Assembly: GCF_001297705.1 (NCBI RefSeq)
Contig: NZ_LIRF01000003.1
Coordinates: 1 to 64,000 of the forward strand
Length of the DNA stretch: 64,000 bases
Direction: 5' to 3'
From: Chryseobacterium sp. ERMR1:04
GTDB taxonomy: Bacteria; Bacteroidota; Bacteroidia; Flavobacteriales; Weeksellaceae
Shown: positions 24,583 through 34,327 of the stretch, one piece after another
How the letters are laid out: every line of letters starts with the position of its first letter
Position numbering within the stretch: position 1 is the stretch's first letter
Program-made: the position numbers and the translations under genes
The notes under the pieces: generated by a model
Told to the model about the DNA's origin: nothing
Databases searched by the model: none
The model's input: only the letters and a program-made list of their open reading frames with translations

Positions 24583-26247
24583 TTATTTGATTTTTGTAAA
24601 GATGATATTGTTTACGTTTTGTCCGGATAACGAAAATCGAATGACTTTCCCTTGTTTATTTTTTAAAAAACTCACTTTTCCAAAAAAACCTTCATCTGAA
24701 TAAAAACTATTCTTCGTAAGTGGATGGAGAAGAATATCATCATTAAAACTATGGTGGGCAACCAATTCATTATTTTTAATAACTAATTCATATTCGGTGT
24801 TGAATTCTTCATTTCTATAAATGCCTACAAATTCAGATAGATTCAGTTCATTGGTTTTTGGAGGGCTTACGTTTACCTTTTTACTTGAATAGGTAAAATC
24901 TGCGATATGAAAATGACAGCCATTTTTATCAAATGAAAAATAACTGATGGGTAAATTAGGATTAGCAAAAACGCCATCTCCGATAATCGGTAACAGCACC
25001 TTGTTTTCTGTTCCAAAAGCTTGATAATAAAGCGAATTATTTTCGGCGATGATGGTGAATAAGGATCCGGGAAACATCTCATAAGTACCTTCAAACGGTT
25101 TCAGTTCCTGGGTGGTGTAGGTCGTTTTTTGTGGTAATGGATTTTCTTTTTCGTGTTCTTTTAAAAATAGATCTACAATTTCGTACACCAACTGAAAGGG
25201 TTTGAAATCATTATTATTTCCGAGTATAACCACCGAAAATTTATACTTTGGAACAGTCAGAATATAAGAACGATACCCAGCGTCACCGCCTCCGTGAAAA
25301 ACAAGTTCCAGCCCTTTGTATGTTTTGGATTCTAGGCCTAATCCGTATCGGATGGTTTCACCGGAATTGAGAACAGTAGGCTGTAGCATTTCATCTAAAA
25401 TTTCTTTATTTTCTGCGGAAGAATATTGCATGGTAATGGCCCATTTGCTTAAATCATTAATCGTTGTACTGATTCCCGAAGAACCGTTGGCCATCATATT
25501 AAAGGCATAGTTTTCATACTTTCCATTCTTTAATCGATAAGAATAGGCTTTGTTTTTAATTAGTAATGATGAGGTATTTACCGCTAAACTATTGGTCATC
25601 TGCAACGGAGCAAAAATTTTATCTTTTAGGAGTTCCTGAAATGGTTTACCGGATATCCGTTCAATAATTTCGGCGAGCAAGACAAATCCTGTATTATTAT
25701 ATTCATATTTTTCACCAGGTTTAAAGTTGATTTCTTTGATGTGAAGCAACATGTGTACAATCTCTTTGTGCGTCATTTTATCGCCGGGTTCTATACCTTT
25801 TAATTGAGCCAATTCATATAAATTCGGCAAGCCATGCGTGTGATTTGCCAATTGCCGAAGTGTTATTTTGTAGGGTAAACCTTTTAATTCCGGCAAATAT
25901 TTTCTTATATCATCATCTAACGAAAGTTTGCCTTCTTTCTCTAATAATACCGCAAGATAGGCCGTAAACTGTTTGGATACAGAAGCAATATGAAAGGCTG
26001 TAGAATCTGTAATTGCGATGCCATATTCCATATTTGAAAGACCGCTGTGACCACTATAAATCGTTTTTCCCTGTTCAATAATCGCTAAAGCAACGCCCGG
26101 ATTATTCTTTTGGTAATAGTGATGTAATAACGAATCTATTGTGTTGATTTGATTCGTTCTGTCTTGTTTTTGAGCATGAAATAGATGATAAAACAACACA
26201 AATCCGAGGATAAAGGTAACTTGAAATAGATGTTTCATTTGATTCAA
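24583..26247 (-). CDS. Secreted serine hydrolase, penicillin-binding-protein fold (class C beta-lactamase-like)
   Basis: This 554-residue protein has an N-terminal signal peptide (QVTFILGFVLFYHLFHAQ). The serine active site is in TAFHIASVSKQFTAYLA (SxxK) and the second motif is KYEYNNTGF (YxN); a later HGGGDAGYRS corresponds to the H/KxG motif. An extra C-terminal beta-rich part (from about residue 390) adds to the usual 350-residue catalytic domain, as in many flavobacterial esterase/peptidase relatives. The substrate is unknown, and the fold alone does not imply antibiotic resistance. The gene follows a 7TM-HTH regulator gene on the same strand. Confidence 0.85.
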   Translation of the reverse strand: MNQMKHLFQVTFILGFVLFYHLFHAQKQDRTNQINTIDSLLHHYYQKNNPGVALAIIEQGKTIYSGHSGLSNMEYGIAITDSTAFHIASVSKQFTAYLAVLLEKEGKLSLDDDIRKYLPELKGLPYKITLRQLANHTHGLPNLYELAQLKGIEPGDKMTHKEIVHMLLHIKEINFKPGEKYEYNNTGFVLLAEIIERISGKPFQELLKDKIFAPLQMTNSLAVNTSSLLIKNKAYSYRLKNGKYENYAFNMMANGSSGISTTINDLSKWAITMQYSSAENKEILDEMLQPTVLNSGETIRYGLGLESKTYKGLELVFHGGGDAGYRSYILTVPKYKFSVVILGNNNDFKPFQLVYEIVDLFLKEHEKENPLPQKTTYTTQELKPFEGTYEMFPGSLFTIIAENNSLYYQAFGTENKVLLPIIGDGVFANPNLPISYFSFDKNGCHFHIADFTYSSKKVNVSPPKTNELNLSEFVGIYRNEEFNTEYELVIKNNELVAHHSFNDDILLHPLTKNSFYSDEGFFGKVSFLKNKQGKVIRFSLSGQNVNNIIFTKIK

Positions 26248-26289
26248 AATTTAATTTGAAACAAAGTTGAAGTTTTGATTAATCATAAA

Positions 26290-26351
26290 AGTCCGAGTAT
26301 CGATAATCGGACTGATTAGGGTTGATTAATGAGTCCGATTAAAAGTCGGAC
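26290..26351. promoter_or_regulatory. Cluster of GTCCGA half-sites between regulator and hydrolase
   Basis: Two inverted pairs are seen: AGTCCGA (26290-26296) with TCGGACT (26307-26313), and GTCCGA (26333-26338) with TCGGAC (26346-26351). The stretch TTGATTAATGAGTCCGA is nearly repeated, as TTGATTAAAATGAGTCCGA, in the corresponding position at the paralogous locus at 43.2 kb. These may be operators of the 7TM-HTH regulators or terminator hairpins of their genes. Confidence 0.55.
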
Positions 26352-26356
26352 CCTGT

Positions 26357-27445
26357 TTAAGTGTTTGATTTTCTGTAATCTGATGGGGTGAGCTCAGTTT
26401 CTTTTTTAAAGGCTGTATAAAAAGATGATTTAGAATTAAAACCAACCTGATACAGAATTTCCAAGACGGTTAACTGAGGTTGATTTCTCAAAAGCATCTT
26501 GGCATCTTCAATTCTATATTCATTGATAAAATCGAAGAAATGTTTTCCTATGGTTTGATTGATCAATACAGACAATTCCTTTTCCGGCATTTCTACTTTG
26601 GTAGCCAATTTTTGAAGGGTTAAATCAAAATCCAGATAAGGTTTTTCATTTTCCATATAGGAAGTAAGCGCTAGCGCAGATTCATGGTGTACTACTTTTT
26701 TGTCAGCTTTTATTTTTGCTTTTTCATGTGCAGATTCAATAGGTTCCAGTGCGATGGTAACGCCTGTAAAGAGTTGTGGATTATATAACGCTTTTAATAC
26801 GAACCAGCATATGGTGAAGAGAGCGATAGTGCTAATCACCAAATAGATATTTTGCAGAAGATTTTGATCTTTTCCAACATATAAAAGCCCCAATTTTATC
26901 AAGACAAAAAGATGGGCAAAACAAAAGAATAAAGTGATCTGAAACAACCATTTATAAGTTCTATTGTCAGTATTGGAATAGTTTTCTAAATAGACCGTTT
27001 TGTATTTTTGTAAACTCAGAAATATGAGGATAATATAAGCGTAATACTGGATTTCTCCCACAATTGTAAAAGATAAAAAACTACGGTCGGAGGGAGCATC
27101 TATTTTGAAAATAAGAAAATAGAAAACAAATAGGAGCGTGTGTAAAAGATGTTTTGGTTTAAGCTTAAAATCAGAATAACAGGTAGCCAACACATATAAA
27201 TAAAAAGCGGGCATTTGCAATAGAGAAGAAGATATTTTCAAGGCTTTGAGTGTAGGATAATCTTCCCATATATTGCTCATAAAAAAACCGGTAAAGTCAA
27301 ATGCGGTCAGCAATAGAAATAGAGCAAATAGTTGATTGGCGAGTCTTTTATTACTTTTTACCGTAAAAAGAAAAACAGAAAACAGCAACATCAGAAAAAC
27401 AATCAGTTTTCCTAAGCTGTTAATCAAATCAATATTTTTTTCCAA
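26357..27445 (-). CDS. Membrane-anchored AraC-type HTH regulator (multi-TM)
   Basis: The 362-residue product has about seven hydrophobic segments in residues 10-230 (such as LGKLIVFLMLLFSVFLFTV and IALFTICWFVLKALY) and a C-terminal AraC domain (about 260-362; VGFNSKSSFYTAFKKETELTPSDYR). This is the flavobacterial design of a membrane sensor directly fused to an AraC output. It is a clear paralog of the gene at 43247. It lies just upstream of the secreted serine hydrolase gene, which it may control from a membrane position. Confidence 0.85.
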   Translation of the reverse strand: MEKNIDLINSLGKLIVFLMLLFSVFLFTVKSNKRLANQLFALFLLLTAFDFTGFFMSNIWEDYPTLKALKISSSLLQMPAFYLYVLATCYSDFKLKPKHLLHTLLFVFYFLIFKIDAPSDRSFLSFTIVGEIQYYAYIILIFLSLQKYKTVYLENYSNTDNRTYKWLFQITLFFCFAHLFVLIKLGLLYVGKDQNLLQNIYLVISTIALFTICWFVLKALYNPQLFTGVTIALEPIESAHEKAKIKADKKVVHHESALALTSYMENEKPYLDFDLTLQKLATKVEMPEKELSVLINQTIGKHFFDFINEYRIEDAKMLLRNQPQLTVLEILYQVGFNSKSSFYTAFKKETELTPSDYRKSNT

Positions 27446-27674
27446 TTCATTATTTTTTATGATCTAACAAATGTAAGGAAAGGATTTTTTTATTAAAGCC
27501 AATATTCAGCAATTCATTCATTGTATAGGATATTTAGCTTAAGTAAATTAAGTCTTTCCCATAAAATATTACTCATTACTTTTTATGGATTTGAAAATGA
27601 ATAATCCTTTTTTAGTAGCTGAAATCATCCACATAAAAACTACATTTGCAAACTAATTATATGCTTTATCAAAG

Positions 27675-28481
27675 ATGGAGTTTGAAATTATCTACACAAA
27701 GTCTATCGACAATCTTTTTAAGAAAAGTCCACGAAAAAATGATTTTTACAGTGTTTTACTTTGTTTGAAAGGGAATTTATCTGTGAAAATTGGCTATCAT
27801 AGTTTTGAACTCTGCCCAAACATGATATCTATTCTGGCTCCGAATATGATCTTTTCAACAGATCAACCTTCAGATGATTTTGAGGTAATACAGTTGTTTT
27901 TTCATACATCTTTTTTGCAGAAAATATTCATTAAAGATGAGATCATCAATGAACTGTTAGAACTCAATATTAGCTATCCTCCCGTATTTACATTAGAAGA
28001 TTCTTTTCATCCCGTGTTAGAAAAATTTAATCAAATTGGTAGGGAATTGGAAACGAAATCTGCTTATCATTTAGATGTTGCCCGATTAATTACCATAGAA
28101 ATTCTGTACGAGTATAACCGCGCTTGTGAGTATTGTTTACTCGGTTTTCAGAAAAATATGAATCGCAATTATCAATTGACCTATCAGTTCAAAAAATTGG
28201 TAGATGAGCACTTCTTAGCATGGAGGTCTATAGGTCATTATGCAGATCATTTGGGAATTACCGCAAAACATTTAACCGAAGTGGTTAAAATAGAAACCGG
28301 ACATACCGCATTGCAAATTCTGCATGAGCGACTCCTGTTAGAAAGTCAGTATCTATTAAAGCATACTTCAGGCTCTATAAAAGAATGTGCTTATTTATTG
28401 GGGTTTGATACCCCTTCTTATTTCACCCGATTTTTTAAAACGCAGATGGGAATTTCTCCTCATACGTATAGAGAACAATAA
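27675..28481 (+). CDS. AraC-type transcriptional regulator
   Basis: This 268-residue regulator has an N-terminal cupin-like sensor (about 20-120) and a C-terminal AraC domain. The HTH units are RSIGHYADHLGITAKHLTEVVK and GSIKECAYLLGFDTPSYFTRFFKTQMGISPHTYR. It precedes an MFS efflux-type gene in the same direction by about 150 bp, so it probably regulates that gene. The inducer is unknown. Confidence 0.88.
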   Translation: MEFEIIYTKSIDNLFKKSPRKNDFYSVLLCLKGNLSVKIGYHSFELCPNMISILAPNMIFSTDQPSDDFEVIQLFFHTSFLQKIFIKDEIINELLELNISYPPVFTLEDSFHPVLEKFNQIGRELETKSAYHLDVARLITIEILYEYNRACEYCLLGFQKNMNRNYQLTYQFKKLVDEHFLAWRSIGHYADHLGITAKHLTEVVKIETGHTALQILHERLLLESQYLLKHTSGSIKECAYLLGFDTPSYFTRFFKTQMGISPHTYREQ

Positions 28482-28630
28482 TGTGTTTTCAGATTTACAT
28501 TGATTTTTGTTTAATGAATCAGGTAACTTGTTATTCTTATAATCCGAAAAAAATGAAATAGATTCCGAAGAATTGAGCTGGTATCTATGCGGTTTCATTT
28601 CGAAATTTGTCAATATAAATTCAAATCGAA

Positions 28631-30049
28631 ATGAGCCCAACCCATCAGAAGAAATCTTTTCCAGAAACGGCGACTTGGAAAGCATTATTTACAGGCAGTA
28701 ACGGGATAAAAGCCATTGCTTTAGCATTGGGGGTTATGCTGCATGCTACCAATATATATTTGGCAACAACCGTGATGCCTTCTATTATAAAAGAAATAGG
28801 CGGACTGGAATATTACGCCTGGAATACCACTTTATTTGTGGTGGCATCCATCATAGGATCTGTTATTTCTGCTAACAGGCTTGCCTTATTAGGACCTAGA
28901 AAGGCTTACCAATTGGCGATTATCTTATTTTTCTTAGGATCATTGGTCTGTGCTTATGCGCCTAGCATGTATGCATTGCTGATTGGTAGATTTATACAAG
29001 GTTTAGGTGGAGGATTGCTCTTTGCTTTATCATACGCCATGGTTCGTATTGTTTTTGATAAAATACTATGGTCAAGAGCGATGGCTTTGATTTCAGGAAT
29101 GTGGGGGATAGCCGCTTTCTCCGGACCTTTTATCGGAGGTCTCTTTGCAGAAAATAACCAGTGGCGTTGGGCATTTGGGACGCTGTTATTAATATCCATC
29201 GCTATATTTATTATAAGCTCTATCATTCTTCCTGCCGATAGAAGTAAAAACAACATACCATTAATACCTTATTTAAAATTGATATTGCTTGTACTGGCTG
29301 CCTTATCGGTTTCTGTAGGAAGTATTTTTGAAAATATTTTGGCTAATCTGTTGGGAGTTATTTTTGCTTTGATTCTTTTATATATCTTAATTATAACAGA
29401 GACAAAAAGTACGGTGCGTCTTTTACCAACAGGCGCATACAATCTTTCGTCTCCCTTGGGAGCTACGTATGCAGTGATGACATTATTGACGATTGCCACC
29501 TCCATAGAAATTTTTGTGCCCTATTTTGCACAGGTCATTAATGGTTTTTCCCCTTTAGAATCGGGTTATCTCACAGTTTTAATTGCTTTAGGGTGGACTT
29601 TTTCTTCTCTTCTGTTTTCAGGGGTAAAAGGCAAATCTGTGGCTAAAATCATACGTTTAGGTACTCTATTGATGGTGATTGGCTTAATAGGATTAACTTG
29701 GATTACCGGAACCAAAAATCATGCAGCAACATTCTCTTTATTCCTGAATTGCCTGTTTTTATTTTTAATAGGAGTCGGAATCGGAATGGGATGGCCTCAT
29801 TTATTAACGAGTGTATTTACAAGGGCACCCGCCGGAGAAGAAGAATTGGCATCGGCTTCTGTTACAACTGTACAATTAATGGCAACGGCTTTCGGAGCTT
29901 CTATTGCAGGATTGGTTTCTAATATGGGAGGCATCACTGAGCCCGGTGGAGTAATAGGAGCGCAAAATGCATCTTTACTATTGTATGGTATTTTTTCCGT
30001 TGCCCCGTTATTAGCAATGGTAATATTATTAAAAAAAACAACTAAATAA
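28631..30049 (+). CDS. MFS transporter, probable drug/metabolite exporter (DHA2-like)
   Basis: This 472-residue integral membrane protein appears to have about 14 membrane segments, which fits the DHA2 branch. Early marks are GVMLHATNIYLATTVMPSII (TM1, motif D-like) and LIGRFIQGLGGGLLFALSYAMVRI with motif C-like glycines, followed by GPFIGGLFAENNQWRWAFG, the DHA2 'WRW.F' signature. Proton-driven efflux of an unidentified compound at the inner membrane is expected. It is followed 10 bp later by a VOC-family protein, so the pair probably handles one toxic compound. Confidence 0.87.
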   Translation: MSPTHQKKSFPETATWKALFTGSNGIKAIALALGVMLHATNIYLATTVMPSIIKEIGGLEYYAWNTTLFVVASIIGSVISANRLALLGPRKAYQLAIILFFLGSLVCAYAPSMYALLIGRFIQGLGGGLLFALSYAMVRIVFDKILWSRAMALISGMWGIAAFSGPFIGGLFAENNQWRWAFGTLLLISIAIFIISSIILPADRSKNNIPLIPYLKLILLVLAALSVSVGSIFENILANLLGVIFALILLYILIITETKSTVRLLPTGAYNLSSPLGATYAVMTLLTIATSIEIFVPYFAQVINGFSPLESGYLTVLIALGWTFSSLLFSGVKGKSVAKIIRLGTLLMVIGLIGLTWITGTKNHAATFSLFLNCLFLFLIGVGIGMGWPHLLTSVFTRAPAGEEELASASVTTVQLMATAFGASIAGLVSNMGGITEPGGVIGAQNASLLLYGIFSVAPLLAMVILLKKTTK

Positions 30050-30059
30050 ATTTAATATA

Positions 30060-30509
30060 ATGATAAAAGGACTTTATGAAACGCATCTTCAGGTGAGTGA
30101 TTTAGAAAAATCAGTTGAATTTTACACCGAGGTTTTAGGATTAACATTGGCCCATTATGATGAAAACAGACCGATTGCTTTTTTATGGATCGGAGATGAT
30201 AAGAAAGCCATGTTGGGTCTGTGGGAACAAAAAGAGAATCTGCAAAAACGTCATTTTGCATTTACTTGTGATAAAGAATTTATCCTGAATTCGGCGGAAA
30301 GCTTTTTAAATGATCGTCGTTTAAAACCCTATAATTTCTTGAAAAATAAATCTGAAAAACCAATGGTTTTTAGCTGGATGCCGGCGCTTGCTATTTATTT
30401 TGATGACAGAGATGGCAATCAATTAGAATTTATTTCTATTTTGGAAGGTGACAGTCAGCCAGAATTAGGGGTCATTAGCTATGAAGAATGGCTTGATCTG
30501 AAAAAGTAA
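30060..30509 (+). CDS. VOC-family (glyoxalase/bleomycin-resistance fold) protein
   Basis: This 149-residue single VOC domain contains the family opening ETHLQVSDLEKSVEFYTEVLGLTLAHY and the closing IYFDDRDGNQLEFISIL, where the histidine near the start and the late glutamate are candidate metal ligands. Family members are metal-dependent enzymes or drug-sequestering proteins. It is transcribed with the upstream MFS exporter, in keeping with modification or binding of the exported compound. Confidence 0.85.
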   Translation: MIKGLYETHLQVSDLEKSVEFYTEVLGLTLAHYDENRPIAFLWIGDDKKAMLGLWEQKENLQKRHFAFTCDKEFILNSAESFLNDRRLKPYNFLKNKSEKPMVFSWMPALAIYFDDRDGNQLEFISILEGDSQPELGVISYEEWLDLKK

Positions 30510-30571
30510 TTAAAGATGATAAACAGTATCAAATGTAATCAATCGAATTCACGAAACGGTAAAGGTAAAAA

Positions 30572-31423
30572 TCAAGAACTCATCTTATTTGCGCTTTTAA
30601 AGGTATCCCTGTAGGCACGCAGACTTAAACCTTTATGTCTTTTGAAAAACTTATTGATGTGGCTTTCATCTGCAAATCCAAATTCATCGGCTATTTCGTG
30701 AACTCTTTTATCGCTGAAACGTAGCCGATGTTCTATCAGTCGAATCCGGTAGGAAGAGATATATTGTTGTATTGATTCATTACATTGCTTTCGGAAATAA
30801 CTGCCTAAATACGTATCAGACAACCCGAATTTATCAGCAATCATGCTTATTTTTAATCGTTCAGGTTGACGTATGTGCTCTTGGATGTAATCAATTATTT
30901 GTAATATTCGGGCGTCTGCATTGGGTGAGATAGATTGAGGCTTGATAAGCGATATGTTTCGTGCAGCAATTACAATAATGGCATTAACCAAATGACGCAT
31001 GAGATCCTCATAGTAGATAGACTTTAGTTCGGCAGTATGCTGTAAATTCTGCATTAAATTGCCCACCATAAGCTTATCGGCTTCATTTATTAAAATGGAA
31101 CCCGAAAAATGGGAGGCATAATACAACAGACACTCAATATGGTCTATACTTTCCCAACGATAACTTTTTACATAAGACGGAGCAAAACGTACGATCATAA
31201 ACTCACAGACCTCCTCCAAATCAAATGAATGATAATCATTAGGCGTAATTAAAAATAGATCTCCTGTCTTATAAGGAAGGAGGTTCCCATTAATTCCATG
31301 CATTCCTTTTCCGGACAATACATAAACAAATTCAAAGAAATTGAATTGACGATCCCGTAGCGGACAACAATCTACCTTTTCGTAATACACCTCCAATGAA
31401 TGATGGATATTTTCTCTTGCCAT
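30572..31423 (-). CDS. AraC-type transcriptional regulator
   Basis: The product has 283 residues. A cupin sensor domain covers about 1-120 (VYVLSGKGMHGINGNLLPYKTGDLFLITPND), and the C-terminal domain is AraC-like (IADKFGLSDTYLGSYFRKQCNESIQQYI and HEIADEFGFADESHINKFFKRHKGLSLRAYR). It is divergent from the zinc-independent oxidoreductase gene that starts at 31510 and is its likely regulator. Confidence 0.88.
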   Translation of the reverse strand: MARENIHHSLEVYYEKVDCCPLRDRQFNFFEFVYVLSGKGMHGINGNLLPYKTGDLFLITPNDYHSFDLEEVCEFMIVRFAPSYVKSYRWESIDHIECLLYYASHFSGSILINEADKLMVGNLMQNLQHTAELKSIYYEDLMRHLVNAIIVIAARNISLIKPQSISPNADARILQIIDYIQEHIRQPERLKISMIADKFGLSDTYLGSYFRKQCNESIQQYISSYRIRLIEHRLRFSDKRVHEIADEFGFADESHINKFFKRHKGLSLRAYRDTFKSANKMSS

Positions 31424-31509
31424 AGCGCAAAGATACCCAAATAGGCTTTAAATGTACCTGTATTTTGGTGGTAATTCAGTCTATTTTTGTTGGATTAATA
31501 GTTGAATAT

Positions 31510-32457
31510 ATGAAAGCAATAGTATTGAAAACCTTTGGAGGAGTCGAAAATCTCGTTCATCAAGATATTGAAAAACCTGAAATAAACGAAAATCAAGTCC
31601 TAATCCAGGTAAGAGCAATCAGTATTAATCCTGTAGATGTTAAAGTTCGCAATAGAAAAGCGCCATTGGCAGAGGATTTGGCTCATTGTAATCCTTTGAT
31701 TTTAGGTTGGGACATCTCAGGAGAAGTGGTTGAGGTGGGAAATAACGTCACCCGATTTCGTCTGGGAGACGAAGTGTTTGGGATGATCAACTTTGTAGGA
31801 CACGGCATGGCGTATGCAGAATATGTGGTTGCATCTGCCGAACATCTGGCTCTGAAACCCCAAAACATCAGCCATATTGAAGCGGCTGCAAGTGCGATGG
31901 CTGCTTTAACTGCCTGGCAGGCTTTTGACCGTTATGGAAAATTGAGGTCTACGGATAAAGTGCTTATCCATGCAGCATCGGGTGGGGTAGGTCATTTTGC
32001 AGTGCAGATTGCCAAGCATGTCGGAGCTTATGTGATTGCCACCTCATCGGCATCCAATCGAGATTTTGTTTTAAAATTGGGAGTAGATGAACATGTTGAT
32101 TATCAGGATGTTAATTTTGAGCAAGCTCTTAAAAACATTGATTTTGTTTTGGAATCGGTTGGCGGAGAAAATTTCCAAAAATCAGTTCGTGTTCTAAAGC
32201 CTTTCGGGACCATTGTTGGTTTGAATTCCGGTCATACGAATGACGATGAGATCAGCGCAAAAGCTAAGCATCTGCATGCCTGCTATTTTATGGCAGTTTA
32301 TTCCAATTCTTCTGATATACAATATATTGCTTCCCTGTTAGAATCCGGGGTATTAAAACCTCATATTTCCCATGTATTCAGCTTTGATGAAATGGCAAAA
32401 GCACATTTGCAAATTGAAACGGGGCGTACGGTAGGAAAAGTTGTGGTAACACTGTAA
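31510..32457 (+). CDS. NADP-dependent quinone-oxidoreductase-type MDR protein
   Basis: From the ATG at 31510 (MKAIVLKTFGGVENL, the standard start of this family) the protein has 315 residues. It shows the GroES-like N-terminal domain (NPVDVKVRNRKAP; GWDISGEVVEVGNNVTRFRLGDEVFGM) and the nucleotide-binding motif LIHAASGGVGHFAVQIAKHVGA. Zinc ligands of true alcohol dehydrogenases are lacking, which points to a quinone or enone reductase. It is divergent from an AraC-type regulator gene and probably acts in electrophile or quinone stress. Confidence 0.88.
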   Translation: MKAIVLKTFGGVENLVHQDIEKPEINENQVLIQVRAISINPVDVKVRNRKAPLAEDLAHCNPLILGWDISGEVVEVGNNVTRFRLGDEVFGMINFVGHGMAYAEYVVASAEHLALKPQNISHIEAAASAMAALTAWQAFDRYGKLRSTDKVLIHAASGGVGHFAVQIAKHVGAYVIATSSASNRDFVLKLGVDEHVDYQDVNFEQALKNIDFVLESVGGENFQKSVRVLKPFGTIVGLNSGHTNDDEISAKAKHLHACYFMAVYSNSSDIQYIASLLESGVLKPHISHVFSFDEMAKAHLQIETGRTVGKVVVTL

Positions 32458-32553
32458 GAGGTTTAAGGTATGAAAACTACAATGGAAAACATGGATTCAG
32501 TTCTTTTGTAAATCATGTTCAAATTCAAAGCTTATGAATTTGAATTAACGATT

Positions 32554-32919
32554 TTATACAGTCTGTTTTACCTTATTTCTGTGCTGCTCACCCCAGCTGC
32601 TTAACTCTGCCAGAACATTTTTTAACGTACGCGTATACGCTGTAGCTTCGTAGATAATAGTAATTGGGGTAGTAGAAAACACTTTACGTTCTATAAAAAA
32701 ATTAAGCTCTAGATCTTTGAGTTCATTAGATAATACTTTGGGAGAAATACCCGCCATTTCTTTCTGAATTTCATTGAAGCGCTTGGGTGACTGTACCAAA
32801 CAAAGGATCAGAGCCAGCTTCCATCTTCCGTTGAGAACATACATGGCATCGATAACGTTTTTAAGAGAACCATCACATTCTGCCTTGGTGAGAAGTGTTT
32901 TGTTTTCAGTTGTTTCCAT
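32554..32919 (-). CDS. HxlR-family winged-helix regulator
   Basis: From METTENKTLL the protein has 121 residues. The HxlR pattern is clear: a cysteine near the N-terminus (KAECDGSL), IDAMYVLNGRWKLALILCLVQSPKRFNEIQKEMAGISPKVLSNELKDLE, and a wing ending in a tyrosine motif (YEATAYTRTLKNVLAEL). Such proteins often sense electrophiles or quinones through that cysteine. It is divergent from the FMN-dependent azoreductase gene, which is the usual regulatory target in this family. Confidence 0.88.
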   Translation of the reverse strand: METTENKTLLTKAECDGSLKNVIDAMYVLNGRWKLALILCLVQSPKRFNEIQKEMAGISPKVLSNELKDLELNFFIERKVFSTTPITIIYEATAYTRTLKNVLAELSSWGEQHRNKVKQTV

Positions 32920-33037
32920 GGTAACAAAGATAAACACTTTCCTAAAAGTAAGCGCTATCCTTTGGGTAACTGCTTACTTATGTATACTGAAGGGACATAA
33001 CTTTGCCTTGTTAAAATTATTAAACAAATTAAATTTT

Positions 33038-33643
33038 ATGAAACGTATCCTTCATTTGAAATCAAGCCTATTGGGCAAAGAATCGTACAGCGTTAAACTA
33101 GGTAATGCCATCATTGAAAAAATACAGGAAAAATATCCTAATAATGAATTGGAAGAATTAGATCTGGTAGAAATGAAAATGCCACATCTTACTCCTGAAG
33201 TGCTGCATACTTTTTTTATCCCTGCAGAAAAATTGAATGAAAATGAAAAAGAATCTATCTGTCTTTCTGATCAATTGGTTACCCAATTAATGTTATCAGA
33301 TATCATCGTGATTGGTGCACCGTTGATCAATTTTACAATCCACACCTCATTAAAAGCTTGGATTGATCACATCACCAGACCTGGGATTACTTTTGGGTAT
33401 GGTGAAAATGGACTTCCCGTAGGAAAAGTGACAGGCAAAAAAGTATATATTGCAATGTCTTCCGGAGGTGTTTATTCAGAAGCTCCAGGGAATACCAATG
33501 ATTTTGTCGCTCCTTATCTAAAGGCTTTCCTGGGCTTTTTAGGAATGACTGACGTAACAGTAATTCGCGCAGAAGGATTAAAAGTTCCGGGATTAAAAGA
33601 ATTGGCAATGGAGAAAGCAATTGAAAGTATTAAGATTGATTAG
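33038..33643 (+). CDS. azoR: FMN-dependent NADH-azoreductase
   Basis: The protein has 201 residues from the ATG at 33038 (MKRILHLKSSLLGKESYSVKLG). It has the flavodoxin-like fold of AzoR/NQO: phosphate-binding loop LKSSLLGKESYS, central IIVIGAPLINFTIHTSLKAWIDHITRPGITF and MSSGGVYS near the flavin. It reduces quinones and azo compounds with NADH. It has its own terminator and is divergent from an HxlR-type regulator gene, a typical redox-stress pair. Confidence 0.87.
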   Translation: MKRILHLKSSLLGKESYSVKLGNAIIEKIQEKYPNNELEELDLVEMKMPHLTPEVLHTFFIPAEKLNENEKESICLSDQLVTQLMLSDIIVIGAPLINFTIHTSLKAWIDHITRPGITFGYGENGLPVGKVTGKKVYIAMSSGGVYSEAPGNTNDFVAPYLKAFLGFLGMTDVTVIRAEGLKVPGLKELAMEKAIESIKID

Positions 33644-33673
33644 TGCTATTTCGCTAGAATTCGATAAAGTAAG

Positions 33674-33700
33674 ACCTCTCAAGTTGTGAGAGGTTTTTTA
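33674..33700 (+). terminator. Intrinsic terminator of the azoreductase gene
   Basis: ACCTCTCA pairs with TGAGAGGT around a five-base loop, followed directly by TTTTTTAGTTTTT. It sits 30 bp after the azoreductase stop codon and is a textbook rho-independent terminator. Confidence 0.88.
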
Positions 33701-33837
33701 GTTTTTCGCCTTTTCTGCTTTGTTGGATTTTTTTTATTAATTAGGGCGATTTTTTATGACTTTAGAAATGAAAAACGACACTTTAAGAGGTCTATTTCTT
33801 TTGTCAAAATAATTTAATCTGATTCCTGATAATATAA

Positions 33838-34317
33838 TCAATGCGGTAATTTCTCTCTAAAATATCCATACACCCAAGTTCCCAAAACAGCACTTATCAA
33901 AGTGAATATAACAACTAAAGAACCAGTTCCTATTTGAGCGAATAACGGACCTGGACAAGCGCCGGTGAGGGCCCATCCAAACCCAAAAATCAAACCTCCA
34001 TATATTTGACCTTTGCTGAATTTTTTTGGAGATATTGTGATGGGCTCTCCATTAATGGTTTTTATATTGAATTTTTTAATGAGCCAAACAGAAATAATAC
34101 CTGTTACCACAGCGCTTCCAATCACGCCATACATATGAAAAGACTGTAAACGGAACATCTCCTGAATTCTGAACCAACTGATAATTTCTGCTTTTACAAA
34201 TACAATTCCGAATAAAATTCCTACCAAAAGATATTTTAAATAATGATACCACGCGGGCTTAGAATTATTTTCATGAGCGGGGTGTGAGTTCTGAATAGTT
34301 GTTTCTGTATTGATCAT
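33838..34317 (-). CDS. YeeE/YedE-type sulfur transporter half (DUF6691-like)
   Basis: This 159-residue inner-membrane protein has about four hydrophobic segments. Its motif GWALTGACPGPLFAQIG contains the conserved cysteine of the YeeE/YedE thiosulfate-transporter family. It is the shorter of two adjacent halves that in other bacteria are one protein. The N-terminus (about 35 residues, His/Asn-rich) is not membrane-like. It overlaps the control region of a Crp/Fnr-type regulator and probably transports a reduced sulfur compound. Confidence 0.83.
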   Translation of the reverse strand: MINTETTIQNSHPAHENNSKPAWYHYLKYLLVGILFGIVFVKAEIISWFRIQEMFRLQSFHMYGVIGSAVVTGIISVWLIKKFNIKTINGEPITISPKKFSKGQIYGGLIFGFGWALTGACPGPLFAQIGTGSLVVIFTLISAVLGTWVYGYFREKLPH

Positions 34318-34327
34318 GAGGGAAATA